A DNA stretch of 5,266 nucleotides, taken from assembly GCA_026129385.1 (NCBI GenBank), contig JAHCIE010000248.1, positions 1-5,266 on the forward strand, in the 5' to 3' direction. Both the position numbers and the translations under genes were made by a program. Under the pieces are notes generated by a model. That model did not search any database, had not been told where the DNA came from, and was given only the letters and a program-made list of their open reading frames with translations. The stretch's first letter is position 1; the number at the start of each line of letters is the position of its first letter. The DNA comes from Anaerolineae bacterium (lineage in GTDB: Bacteria > Chloroflexota > Anaerolineae > Epilineales > JAHCIE01). Below are positions 1 to 5,266 of the stretch, piece after piece.

Positions 1-594
1 CGGGTGGACGAGCGGCAGTTGACGCAGCGTTTTCAGGCGCTGGGACGATCCGGCGCAGCGCGCCCACCCATGCCCCGCGCATCCACGCCCGCCGCGCCAA
101 AGCCGATGCCTGCACGTGACGAGGGGCGGGATTTCGGCCTCGAAGAGTATGTTCTCGGCCTGTTGATGCAGTCGCCGTCTATGTTGACTGAGGTGCAGTT
201 CGCACTGGGGGAGCAGGGCCTCGCGCCGTTGGGTGAGGCTGACTTCACGGCTGCCGATAATCAGGCGGTCCTCGCGGCTCTGGCAAGGGGAGCCGCCGAG
301 GCCGACATCCTGGCTGTGCACGTGGCGCGCATCCGCCGCGGGTTCAGCCGACGCCCGCCTGTTGCGGACGAGGCGCTGGTTCGTGAGACGCTCCTGGCAC
401 TGCTCCGCCTGCGTGATCAGCAGCGGAAGCAGGAGTTGTCCCAGTTAGGGTTCTTGCTGGCGGATGCGCGCGGTGAGGCGGACGAGGTGTCCGCGTCACG
501 GTACGAGGTCCGCGTGCAGCATGTGTCGATGGAATTAGAGCGGATACGTCGTGCCCTGTTTCAGACGCAACGGAACGTGGTCCCAACACGGTAG
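1..594 (+). CDS. dnaG: DNA primase DnaG, C-terminal part (5'-truncated by window edge)
   Basis: This is the end of the replication primase, which makes RNA primers for DNA polymerase and docks on the replicative helicase DnaB. The frame is open from base 1 (Arg-Val-Asp-Glu...), so the GTG at position 4 is probably internal. The zinc-binding and TOPRIM catalytic domains lie upstream of the window. The visible 197 residues begin with a Pro/Ala/Arg-rich linker (about residues 12-42). A helical helicase-interaction domain follows. It opens with EEYVLGLLMQSPSML (about residues 48-62), matching the family pattern of a leucine-rich helix followed by P-x-L. It closes with LLRLRDQQRKQELSQL and a final helix MELERIRRALF. 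The stop TAG is at 592-594, and rpoD starts 10 bases later, so the two are very likely co-transcribed. The C-terminus of DnaG is poorly conserved. The call therefore rests on helix pattern plus the rpoD neighbour, without sight of the catalytic core. Confidence 0.82.
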   Translation, partial: RVDERQLTQRFQALGRSGAARPPMPRASTPAAPKPMPARDEGRDFGLEEYVLGLLMQSPSMLTEVQFALGEQGLAPLGEADFTAADNQAVLAALARGAAEADILAVHVARIRRGFSRRPPVADEALVRETLLALLRLRDQQRKQELSQLGFLLADARGEADEVSASRYEVRVQHVSMELERIRRALFQTQRNVVPTR

Positions 595-597
595 GAG
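593..597 (+). promoter_or_regulatory. Ribosome binding site of rpoD
   Basis: AGGAG lies 7 bases before the ATG at 605 and overlaps the dnaG stop codon TAG (592-594). It decides between nearby ATGs: those at 598 and 601 are in another frame and too close to the site, while 605 opens the sigma factor frame. The overlap suggests that ribosomes finishing dnaG can help start rpoD. Confidence 0.75.
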
Positions 598-604
598 ATG
601 ATGG

Positions 605-1945
605 ATGGCAGGTCGGAAGCCGACCAGGCGACCTACAGGCTTAGACCCCACCCCGGCAACCTGGACGGCCCCCGAGCTGGGGCCGGAACCACCCACCACC
701 GAGATGCTGCCGCTGCCGCGCAAGATTCAGGAAAGGATCGACGCAGGGCTGCCAATTTCCATGCGTGATGTCCGCGACGCCCTGCCAAAGGGCGAGCGCC
801 GCATCGAGCGCCTGGAAAGCCTGCGCGCGCAGTTGACTGACCTGGGCGTGGAGGTGAGCGACGACGAGGAGCCGTCGCCTGAAGTCCTGGCCGAGTTGGT
901 GCGCGAGCCGGAAGAGCCGGAGCCCCACATCGATCTCGATCATGGCGGCGACGATCCCGTTCGGATGTACCTGCGGGACATCGGCCGCGTGGCGCTGCTG
1001 ACGGCCGAGGAAGAGCGGACCCTGGCCTACATGATCCTGGCTGGCGAAGAGGCGCGGGAGAAGCTGCGGGCGGCGGCCAATGGCGTCGACGAGGTGGAAT
1101 TGCGCCGTCTCATCGAGCGCGGCGAGAACGCCAAGTCGCGGCTGGCCGAGGCCAATTTGCGCCTTGTCGTCAGCATCGCCAAGAAATTCGTCGGTCGCGG
1201 TATCTCCCTGTCCGATCTCATCCAGGAAGGCACGCTTGGCCTGTTGCGCGCGGCCGAAAAGTTTAACCCTGAGTTGGGCTTCAAGTTCAGCACCTATGCG
1301 ACGTGGTGGATTCGCCAGGCCATCAGCCGTGCCCTGGCCGACCAGGCGCGCATCATCCGCGTGCCCGCGCATATGGTCGAAACCATTAACAAGTACTACC
1401 GAGTCTCACGCAAGCTCACGGTGGAGTTGGGGCGCGACCCAAGCATGGAAGAGGTCGCCCTAGAGATGGGCATGCTGACGATTGACGAGCGCGAAGAAGT
1501 GGATGCTTACCTGGCGCGCGGCGAGCACCTATCGGTCGATCTGGACCGCAAGGTCAAGCTGGCGACGGCGAAGGTAAAGAAGATCGTTCGCATGGCCCAG
1601 GAGACGCGCTCCCTGGATGAGCCGGTCGGTAATTCCGACGATGATAGCAGCAGCGAGTTGGGTGATTTCGTCCCCGACGATGTGACGCCTATGCCCAGCG
1701 ACTCCGCCTCGCAGCAGATGCTCAAGGAGCAGATGGAAGTGCTCCTGGAAACCCTGGAGTCCCGCGAGCGGCAGGTCATCGAGATGCGCTTCGGCCTGGT
1801 CGATGGGCAGCCTCGCACCTTGGAGGAGGTTGGGCAGGCGTTTGGCGTGACGCGCGAGCGCGTCCGCCAGATCGAGACCAAGGCCCTCCGCAAGTTGCGC
1901 CACCCGGTACGCAGCCGCAAGTTGCGTGACTATCTACAAGGATAG
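605..1945 (+). CDS. rpoD: Housekeeping RNA polymerase sigma factor RpoD/SigA (group 1 sigma-70)
   Basis: The product (446 residues) directs RNA polymerase to the main class of promoters. Domains in order are: a divergent region 1.1-like N-terminus (about 35-85), an acidic stretch (85-117), region 1.2 with DPVRMYLRDIGRVALLT (117-133), region 2 (180-250), region 3 (255-340) and region 4 (376-446). Region 2.2, the core-polymerase contact, reads DLIQEGTLGLLRAAEKF (204-220). Regions 2.3/2.4, which melt and read the -10 box, read FSTYATWWIRQAISRAL (228-244), with Gln238 present and Ser where E. coli has Thr440. Region 4.2 carries the -35 helix-turn-helix VTRERVRQIETKALRKLRHP (415-434), with the Arg-Glu pair conserved. 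About 30 extra residues (291-322) sit inside region 3 compared with E. coli RpoD. A full region 1.1/1.2 and the dnaG neighbour favour the primary sigma factor over an alternative one. The start is fixed by AGGAG at 593-597; the stop is TAG. Confidence 0.96.
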   Translation: MAGRKPTRRPTGLDPTPATWTAPELGPEPPTTEMLPLPRKIQERIDAGLPISMRDVRDALPKGERRIERLESLRAQLTDLGVEVSDDEEPSPEVLAELVREPEEPEPHIDLDHGGDDPVRMYLRDIGRVALLTAEEERTLAYMILAGEEAREKLRAAANGVDEVELRRLIERGENAKSRLAEANLRLVVSIAKKFVGRGISLSDLIQEGTLGLLRAAEKFNPELGFKFSTYATWWIRQAISRALADQARIIRVPAHMVETINKYYRVSRKLTVELGRDPSMEEVALEMGMLTIDEREEVDAYLARGEHLSVDLDRKVKLATAKVKKIVRMAQETRSLDEPVGNSDDDSSSELGDFVPDDVTPMPSDSASQQMLKEQMEVLLETLESRERQVIEMRFGLVDGQPRTLEEVGQAFGVTRERVRQIETKALRKLRHPVRSRKLRDYLQG

Positions 1946-1948
1946 GGC

Positions 1949-2015
1949 GATTGGGGATTAGGGCGTTATACTCCTCGATGTCCAATCTCCAACCCCTAAT
2001 CTCCAACCCCTAATC
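1949..2015 (+). repeat. Heptad repeats with inverted copies between rpoD and yvcK
   Basis: Five contiguous 7-bp units run from 1981 to 2015: TCCAATC, TCCAACC, CCTAATC, TCCAACC, CCTAATC. Units two to five form an almost perfect 14-bp tandem duplication (1987-2000 and 2001-2014). Two units in reverse orientation, GATTGGG and GATTAGG, lie at 1949-1962. As RNA, 1949-1963 can pair with 1994-2008 (13 Watson-Crick pairs, one G-U, one A-C mismatch) around a 30-base loop, and a second register is possible one repeat further on. No T-run follows, so this is not a classic intrinsic terminator. It may be an intergenic repeat family, an attenuating structure or a processing site. Confidence 0.7.
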
Positions 2016-2029
2016 TCGTCTTGACGCCG

Positions 2030-3328
2030 ATGGAATTTCAGAAATGGCTGACGCCCGGCTTACGTGTGAAGCGATGGCTGGTCCTGTTGGGGCTGGGCAT
2101 CACGCTTCTTGCGCTGGGCCTGGCCTACTCCCTCGTCGATCTGTACCGCACCCTCACGGTCCCTGAATTTGTCTACTACCTGACGCTCCAATTCGTGCCG
2201 CGTAGCGGCCGCGCCGCCCTGTTCGCGTTGCTGGGCAGCGCGTGCGTCGTGGGCGGAGTTATCGGCCTCAATCGCTCGCTGCTGTCGGCGGCGGCGCGCG
2301 CGGCGTCGGGCACACCCATTGTCGACGCGCTCCATCGGCGGCGTACCGAGCGTGGGCCGCGCGTCGTCGCCATCGGCGGTGGGACGGGGCTGTCCACGCT
2401 GCTGCGCGGTCTCAAGGTGTACACTTCCAATCTGACGGCCATCGTCACGGTGGCCGATGATGGCGGTAGCAGCGGTCAGCTGCGTCGGCAACTCGGCGTC
2501 CCGCCGCCGGGCGACTTTCGCCAGTGCATCGCGGCCCTCGCCGAGGCCGAGCCGCTGATGACGCAACTGCTGGAGTATCGCTTTCAGGAGGGGGCTTCGC
2601 TAGGGGGCCATGCCTTCGGCAATCTGCTGCTGGTCGCGATGCAGCGCATCACCGGCTCGTTCGAGGAAGGCCTGCGCGAGTCTAGCCGCGTCCTGAACGT
2701 GCGGGGGCGCATCTTGCCCGCGACCTTGATGGATGTGACCCTGTCAGCGGAGCTGGTCAACGCGGAGGTAATTCACGGCGAGTCGGCCCTGCCGCATGGG
2801 GGGGCGGCAATCGAGCGGGTATTTCTCGCGCCGGCCGCGCCGCCCGCCTACCCGGAGGCGCTCGACGCTATCCACGACGCCGATCTCGTGGTCATCGGGC
2901 CGGGTAGCCTGTATACCAGCGTGCTGCCCAATCTCCTGGTCCCTGAGTTAACCGAGGCGTTGCGCACGACGGGCGCGTTGCGAGTCTACGTCACCAATGT
3001 CGCCAGTCAGCCCGGCGAGACGGATGGCTACACGCTCAAGGACTATCTCGCCGCGCTTCAGCGTCATGTGGGCGAGCTACCTTTCGACTACGTGCTGGTG
3101 AACAGTCATCTGGTCGCGTTGCCCGTCGCCTGGGGTGTGACTCAAGTGGGGCCGGAGGCGGCGGCCGAGGGCTACGGCGTGCCAGTTGTGGCGGTGGACG
3201 TGCTGGACCTCAGCCGGCCGACGCGCCACGACCCGCGGCAACTGGCGGAGCGGCTGCTCGCCCTCTACCAGCATAGCCGTCCGCCGCGTTTCGCGCGACG
3301 CAACGGAAACGGACGCCTGGCCGTGTGA
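2030..3328 (+). CDS. yvcK: YvcK/CofD-like protein (gluconeogenesis factor family), membrane-anchored
   Basis: YvcK-family proteins bind UDP-sugars such as UDP-GlcNAc. In Bacillus and mycobacteria they support growth on gluconeogenic carbon sources, cell-wall synthesis and cell shape. The fold is shared with the 2-phospho-L-lactate transferase CofD. Numbered from the ATG at 2030, this 432-residue protein has two hydrophobic helices near the N-terminus (about 16-36 and 62-80) joined by a loop of about 25 residues, then the soluble domain from about 110. Visible family motifs are GGGTGLSTLLRGLK (116-129), TVADDGGSSGQLRR (140-153), PPPGDFRQCIAAL (158-170), GHAFGNLLL (193-201), GPGSLYTSVLPNLLVP (290-305) and YVTNVASQPGETDGYT (320-335). 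The core domain is complete. An in-frame TTG at 2021 would add three residues, and an in-frame TAA at 1997 bars anything longer. Neither start has a clear Shine-Dalgarno sequence. The usual rapZ (yvcJ) and whiA neighbours of Firmicutes and Actinobacteria are absent here. Enzymatic activity should not be assumed from the CofD resemblance. Confidence 0.92.
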   Translation: MEFQKWLTPGLRVKRWLVLLGLGITLLALGLAYSLVDLYRTLTVPEFVYYLTLQFVPRSGRAALFALLGSACVVGGVIGLNRSLLSAAARAASGTPIVDALHRRRTERGPRVVAIGGGTGLSTLLRGLKVYTSNLTAIVTVADDGGSSGQLRRQLGVPPPGDFRQCIAALAEAEPLMTQLLEYRFQEGASLGGHAFGNLLLVAMQRITGSFEEGLRESSRVLNVRGRILPATLMDVTLSAELVNAEVIHGESALPHGGAAIERVFLAPAAPPAYPEALDAIHDADLVVIGPGSLYTSVLPNLLVPELTEALRTTGALRVYVTNVASQPGETDGYTLKDYLAALQRHVGELPFDYVLVNSHLVALPVAWGVTQVGPEAAAEGYGVPVVAVDVLDLSRPTRHDPRQLAERLLALYQHSRPPRFARRNGNGRLAV

Positions 3329-3363
3329 GGCCCACCGATGGTCGTGCTGCTTGCGCCGGAAAT

Positions 3364-3393
3364 TTGCCACATTCCCAGACGCCGGCGTATACT
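3364..3393 (+). promoter_or_regulatory. Predicted sigma-70 promoter downstream of yvcK
   Basis: TTGCCA (3364-3369, five of six to the -35 consensus) and TATACT (3388-3393, five of six to the -10 consensus) are separated by 18 bases. Transcription would start near 3400, leading into the small open reading frame at 3491. It lies 36 bases past the yvcK stop in an AT-richer patch of an otherwise GC-rich window, which makes chance less likely. The RpoD encoded in this window has conserved region 2.4 and 4.2 residues able to read such boxes. It is predicted from sequence only. Confidence 0.5.
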
Positions 3394-3490
3394 TTTGGTC
3401 GACGACTTGCTGAATTGCGAGTACGAGGGGTATGACTGGCCGCCGCTACCGCATCTAGAGGGGTGTAGAGTAGAAAGGGGATTCGGCCCG

Positions 3491-3598
3491 ATGTTGAAGC
3501 GTCTCTTGGAAGTCCTCGAACAACTATTCCGCCCCGCTCCGCGCCCCGTCCCTGTACCCGTACCGGCGGACCGTCCGCAGCGACGTCGGCCGCGCTAA
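3491..3598 (+). CDS. Possible small protein, 35 residues, amphipathic helix plus Pro/Arg tail
   Basis: I do not recognise this family. The reading frame encodes MLKRLLEVLEQLF, which would form an amphipathic helix, followed by a tail of about 22 residues rich in Pro, Val and Arg with a PVPVPVP run and a strongly basic end. Such a shape could lie on a membrane or bind nucleic acid, but nothing proves either. A purine-rich GAAAGGGG (3473-3480) lies 10 bases before the ATG, a little far for a ribosome binding site. It is preceded by a promoter-like pair of boxes (3364-3393) and followed 20 bases after the TAA by a hairpin (3619-3640), giving the layout of a small independent gene. The frame stays open upstream to an ATG at 3338 (86 residues). 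That extension has poor codon use, including AGA, ATA and TGT, and spans the promoter, so the short form is preferred. It may also be non-coding. Confidence 0.35.
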   Translation: MLKRLLEVLEQLFRPAPRPVPVPVPADRPQRRRPR

Positions 3599-3618
3599 AC
3601 GGTTCTAGATTGGTGATG

Positions 3619-3640
3619 GAGACGCCTCATGGGGCGTCTC
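3619..3640. terminator. Hairpin, candidate terminator between convergent genes
   Basis: GAGACGCC (3619-3626) and GGCGTCTC (3633-3640) form a perfect 8-bp stem around a six-base loop. A G-U pair can be added at its base. The sequence after it on the plus strand is TCTACATTGC, with only scattered T, and the minus strand also lacks a T-run. As an intrinsic terminator it is therefore weak. Its position, 20 bases after the small reading frame and about 80 bases beyond the end of rnd on the other strand, suits a structure that ends or protects transcripts from either side. Confidence 0.45.
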
Positions 3641-3649
3641 TCTACATTG

Positions 3650-3693
3650 CAGCCCAGGCTGGAGTCGCGCATGCGGCTTCTTCGCCTGGGCTG
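3650..3693. repeat. Inverted repeat, 10-bp arms, in the convergent gap
   Basis: CAGCCCAGGC (3650-3659) is the exact reverse complement of GCCTGGGCTG (3684-3693), separated by 24 bases. The loop contains the 8-bp palindrome CGCATGCG (3668-3675). The repeat lies 24 bases beyond the rnd stop codon in the direction of rnd transcription, so in rnd mRNA it would form a stem-loop just after the coding end. There is no T-run on either side. It could block 3' exonucleases, assist termination or be a protein site. Confidence 0.5.
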
Positions 3694-3717
3694 TGTTGCG
3701 TCTGGGGATACCAGCGG

Positions 3718-4869
3718 TTACGAAGGCGGCCGGGGTCCGGCCCGCAGGACGGTCAGGATGGCGTCGCCGTAGTGGCGCACCTTGTAGTCGGTCATCACGT
3801 CGAGAGTCGCGATTTCGTCGACTGTTGTCGGCACACGGCGCGCAAGGGTCCACAGGGCGGCGTTAGAGAGGAGTACGTCCGGCTCGACGCCGCGCTCGGC
3901 GGCGGTGGCTTTGCGCCAGGCCCGTAGCGCTTCGAAGCGTTCTAGCGTGGCATCGTCGGGGCGATCGTTGTCGCGGGGGCGATAGGGAATCGGTGCGCTT
4001 TGGCCGGTCTTGACGGCGGCCAGGATGCCCACGCCGTACTTACGGGCCTGGTAGTGGCTCAGGTGCGCCAGAGGACGCAGGTCGTCGGTGGAGTGGGGCT
4101 GCGCGCGGCTCAGCTCGATGAGGGACGCATCGGCGAGGACCTTAAACGGCGGGCGATCCAGTTGGCGGGCCTGCTCGTCGCGGAAGCGGTACAGCTCGCG
4201 CAGCACGGCGCGCTCGCGGGGCTGGATGTCGTGAGCGCCCTTCACCCGCCAGAAGGCGTCGGGATCGAAGACCCGCTGGACAGGCTCGGCGCGGCCCAGC
4301 CGCTCGAACTCCTGGCGCGCTTCCTCCCAACGGTCCGCCGCCATCAGTTGCCGATAGAGCTGATCGCGCAGGTCCAGTAGATAGTGGGTGTCCTCGGTGG
4401 CGTAGGCCAGGGCGGCCGGGTCGAGGGGGCGGGTACTCCAGTCGTAGCGCTGCATGCGCTTGTCGAGGCTCACGCCGAAATTCTCACGAATCAGGTCGCC
4501 CAGGCCGACGCGGGGGAGGCCCAGGATGCGGCTGGCGAGCATGGTGTCGAAAACGTTGTGGGCGACAAAGCCGTAGTCGCGCTTGAGGGCCAGGATGTCG
4601 TTCTCGGCGGCGTGGAAGACCTTTTCGATGCCAGGGTCGGCCAGGAGTACGCCGAGGGCGTTGAGACCCGTCAAGGCGATAGGATCAAGGATGTAGTCCT
4701 GGTCGCGGGTAGAGACCTGAATGAGCGAGGTGCGCTCGGTGTAGGAGTGGAGGCTGTTGGCCTCCGTGTCGACGGCCAGGGCGGGGGCGGCTCGCCAGGC
4801 CGCGGCGGCCTCATCCAGGGCGATGGGGGTGTCGATGTAGACAGGGTGATCGGGCCGCCACTCGCTCAT
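3718..4869 (-). CDS. rnd: Ribonuclease D (DEDDy 3'-5' exoribonuclease with HRDC domains)
   Basis: RNase D trims the 3' ends of tRNA precursors and other small structured RNAs in the cytoplasm, using two metal ions. Numbered from the ATG at 4869, the protein has 383 residues, about the usual family length. The DEDDy exonuclease domain covers about 10-180. Exo I is VDTEAN with Asp34 and Glu36, Exo II is HAAENDILAL with Asp91, and Exo III is YATED with Tyr156 and Asp160. All catalytic residues are therefore present. Two helical HRDC-type RNA-binding domains follow, about 212-292 (RERAVLRELYRFRDEQA...) and 302-378, the second more divergent, as in E. coli RNase D. The chosen ATG overlaps the stop of the upstream ureohydrolase gene (ATGA, 4866-4869), which suggests translational coupling. 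An in-frame ATG at 4887 would add six residues inside the upstream gene and is less likely. No strong ribosome binding site precedes the start, which fits coupling. The stop is TAA at 3718-3720. Confidence 0.94.
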   Translation of the reverse strand: MSEWRPDHPVYIDTPIALDEAAAAWRAAPALAVDTEANSLHSYTERTSLIQVSTRDQDYILDPIALTGLNALGVLLADPGIEKVFHAAENDILALKRDYGFVAHNVFDTMLASRILGLPRVGLGDLIRENFGVSLDKRMQRYDWSTRPLDPAALAYATEDTHYLLDLRDQLYRQLMAADRWEEARQEFERLGRAEPVQRVFDPDAFWRVKGAHDIQPRERAVLRELYRFRDEQARQLDRPPFKVLADASLIELSRAQPHSTDDLRPLAHLSHYQARKYGVGILAAVKTGQSAPIPYRPRDNDRPDDATLERFEALRAWRKATAAERGVEPDVLLSNAALWTLARRVPTTVDEIATLDVMTDYKVRHYGDAILTVLRAGPRPPS

Positions 4870-5266
4870 GGCGCGCTCGCATCCCACAGCCCTGTCACCA
4901 GCCGTGCCAGCAGGTCGACCAGCCGGGGGGCCACTCGCCCATCGGGGTCGCGAGTAGGGTCGAAAGCGGTCACTTCCAGGCCGATGATATTGGACTGTCG
5001 GCTGAGGGCGGCGAGCCAGCCCACCAGTTCGTCGGTATCCCAGCCGCCGGGCGTGACGTAGTTGACGGCGGGCATGGCCGACGGATCCAGCACATCCAGG
5101 TCGAGGTGGACGACGATGGGGCGGTCGGTGACGGTAGCGGGCAGGCGGGCCAGGTCAGGCGGGCCGCCGCGCAGGACGGTCGCGCCCAGGGCCAGGGCAT
5201 TCTCGGCCTCGCCGGGGTCCAGGTCGCGCGCGCCGATGAGGGCGATGCGTGGGCCGGGCACGGGAG
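4866..5266 (-). CDS. Ureohydrolase (arginase/agmatinase family), C-terminal part, truncated by window edge
   Basis: Enzymes of this family use a two-manganese centre to hydrolyse a guanidino or related group, for example arginine to ornithine and urea, or agmatine to putrescine and urea. About 133 C-terminal residues are visible. The frame remains open to base 5266, and the GTG at 5261 is probably internal, since the missing part should hold the first metal-binding motifs (GGDH-like and DAHxD-like). The late metal-binding motif is clear: VHLDLDVLDPSAMPAVNY, with the two metal-ligand aspartates encoded at 5094-5102. It is followed by PGGW and GLEVTAFDP, which carries the conserved glutamate of the substrate pocket. 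The LDPSAMPAVN form points to the arginase-like branch, but the substrate (arginine, agmatine, formiminoglutamate or other) cannot be told from this part. The TGA stop (4866-4868) overlaps the rnd start. Confidence 0.88.
   Translation of the reverse strand, partial: PVPGPRIALIGARDLDPGEAENALALGATVLRGGPPDLARLPATVTDRPIVVHLDLDVLDPSAMPAVNYVTPGGWDTDELVGWLAALSRQSNIIGLEVTAFDPTRDPDGRVAPRLVDLLARLVTGLWDASAP

Noticed and set aside
641..1372. Open frame of 243 codons on the minus strand opposite rpoD
   Set aside because: The sense strand encodes a fully conserved sigma factor, and the antisense product has no family features.
1967..1972. TATACT as a -10 box for a yvcK promoter
   Set aside because: No -35-like hexamer lies 16-19 bases upstream and there is no extended -10 TGN. 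It also sits in the loop of the repeat fold-back. It may be chance.
1949..2008. Repeat fold-back as an intrinsic terminator of rpoD
   Set aside because: The loop is 30 bases, the stem has a mismatch, and no T-run follows, so it does not meet the usual form.
3400..3490. Possible tRNA or riboswitch in the leader before the small frame
   Set aside because: I found no cloverleaf arms, CCA end or known conserved riboswitch core on reading both strands.
3338..3598. Longer 86-codon form of the small gene after yvcK, starting 9 bases past the yvcK stop
   Set aside because: A weak GTGAGG lies before it, so coupling is conceivable. However, the first 51 codons have atypical codon use and contain the promoter-like boxes. 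The 35-codon form is preferred, with low certainty.
3610..3927. Plus-strand frame of 105 codons starting in the convergent gap
   Set aside because: It covers both inverted repeats and runs into antisense rnd. It has no ribosome binding site and no motif.
4885..4887. Upstream ATG as the rnd start
   Set aside because: It adds six residues (MGCERA) inside the ureohydrolase gene. The ATGA overlap at 4866-4869 is the more typical coupled start.
4384..5061. Long open frame on the plus strand, 225 codons, opposite rnd and the ureohydrolase
   Set aside because: It is Gly/Val-rich with no recognisable motif and lies wholly antisense to two well-supported genes. Such frames are common opposite GC-rich genes.

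Overview
This 5.3 kb window is GC-rich and gene-dense. It looks like chromosomal core DNA from a free-living bacterium. The best guess is Chloroflexota. This rests on three things: a dnaG-rpoD pair without rpsU, a YvcK protein carrying a two-helix membrane anchor at its N-terminus, and a group 1 sigma factor with an extra segment in region 3. The assignment is inference from gene content and was not tested by a search.

Layout, left to right. Positions 1-594 (+) hold the C-terminal part of DNA primase DnaG, cut by the window edge. Ten bases later rpoD (605-1945, +) encodes the housekeeping sigma factor, and its ribosome binding site overlaps the dnaG stop codon. A short gap (1946-2029) is filled by 7-bp repeats of CCTAATC/TCCAACC type. 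These are also present in inverted orientation and can fold back. Next is yvcK (2030-3328, +), a membrane-anchored CofD-like/YvcK protein. The 389-base gap from 3329 to 3717 is not empty. It holds a good sigma-70 promoter (3364-3393), a possible 35-residue protein (3491-3598) and two inverted repeats (3619-3640 and 3650-3693), where transcription from the two sides converges.

On the minus strand, a ureohydrolase (arginase/agmatinase family, 5266-4866, N-terminus outside the window) runs into rnd, encoding ribonuclease D (4869-3718). The two genes overlap by ATGA and are probably translationally coupled.

The plus-strand genes join replication priming (DnaG), global transcription (RpoD) and control of cell-wall and carbon metabolism (YvcK). 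The minus-strand pair joins 3'-end RNA processing with hydrolysis of a guanidino compound, and no functional link between those two is evident. No mobile element, CRISPR array, rRNA or tRNA was recognised. I found no clear new biological system. The most unusual items are the heptad repeats between rpoD and yvcK, the possible small transcription unit after yvcK, and the extra segment in sigma region 3.
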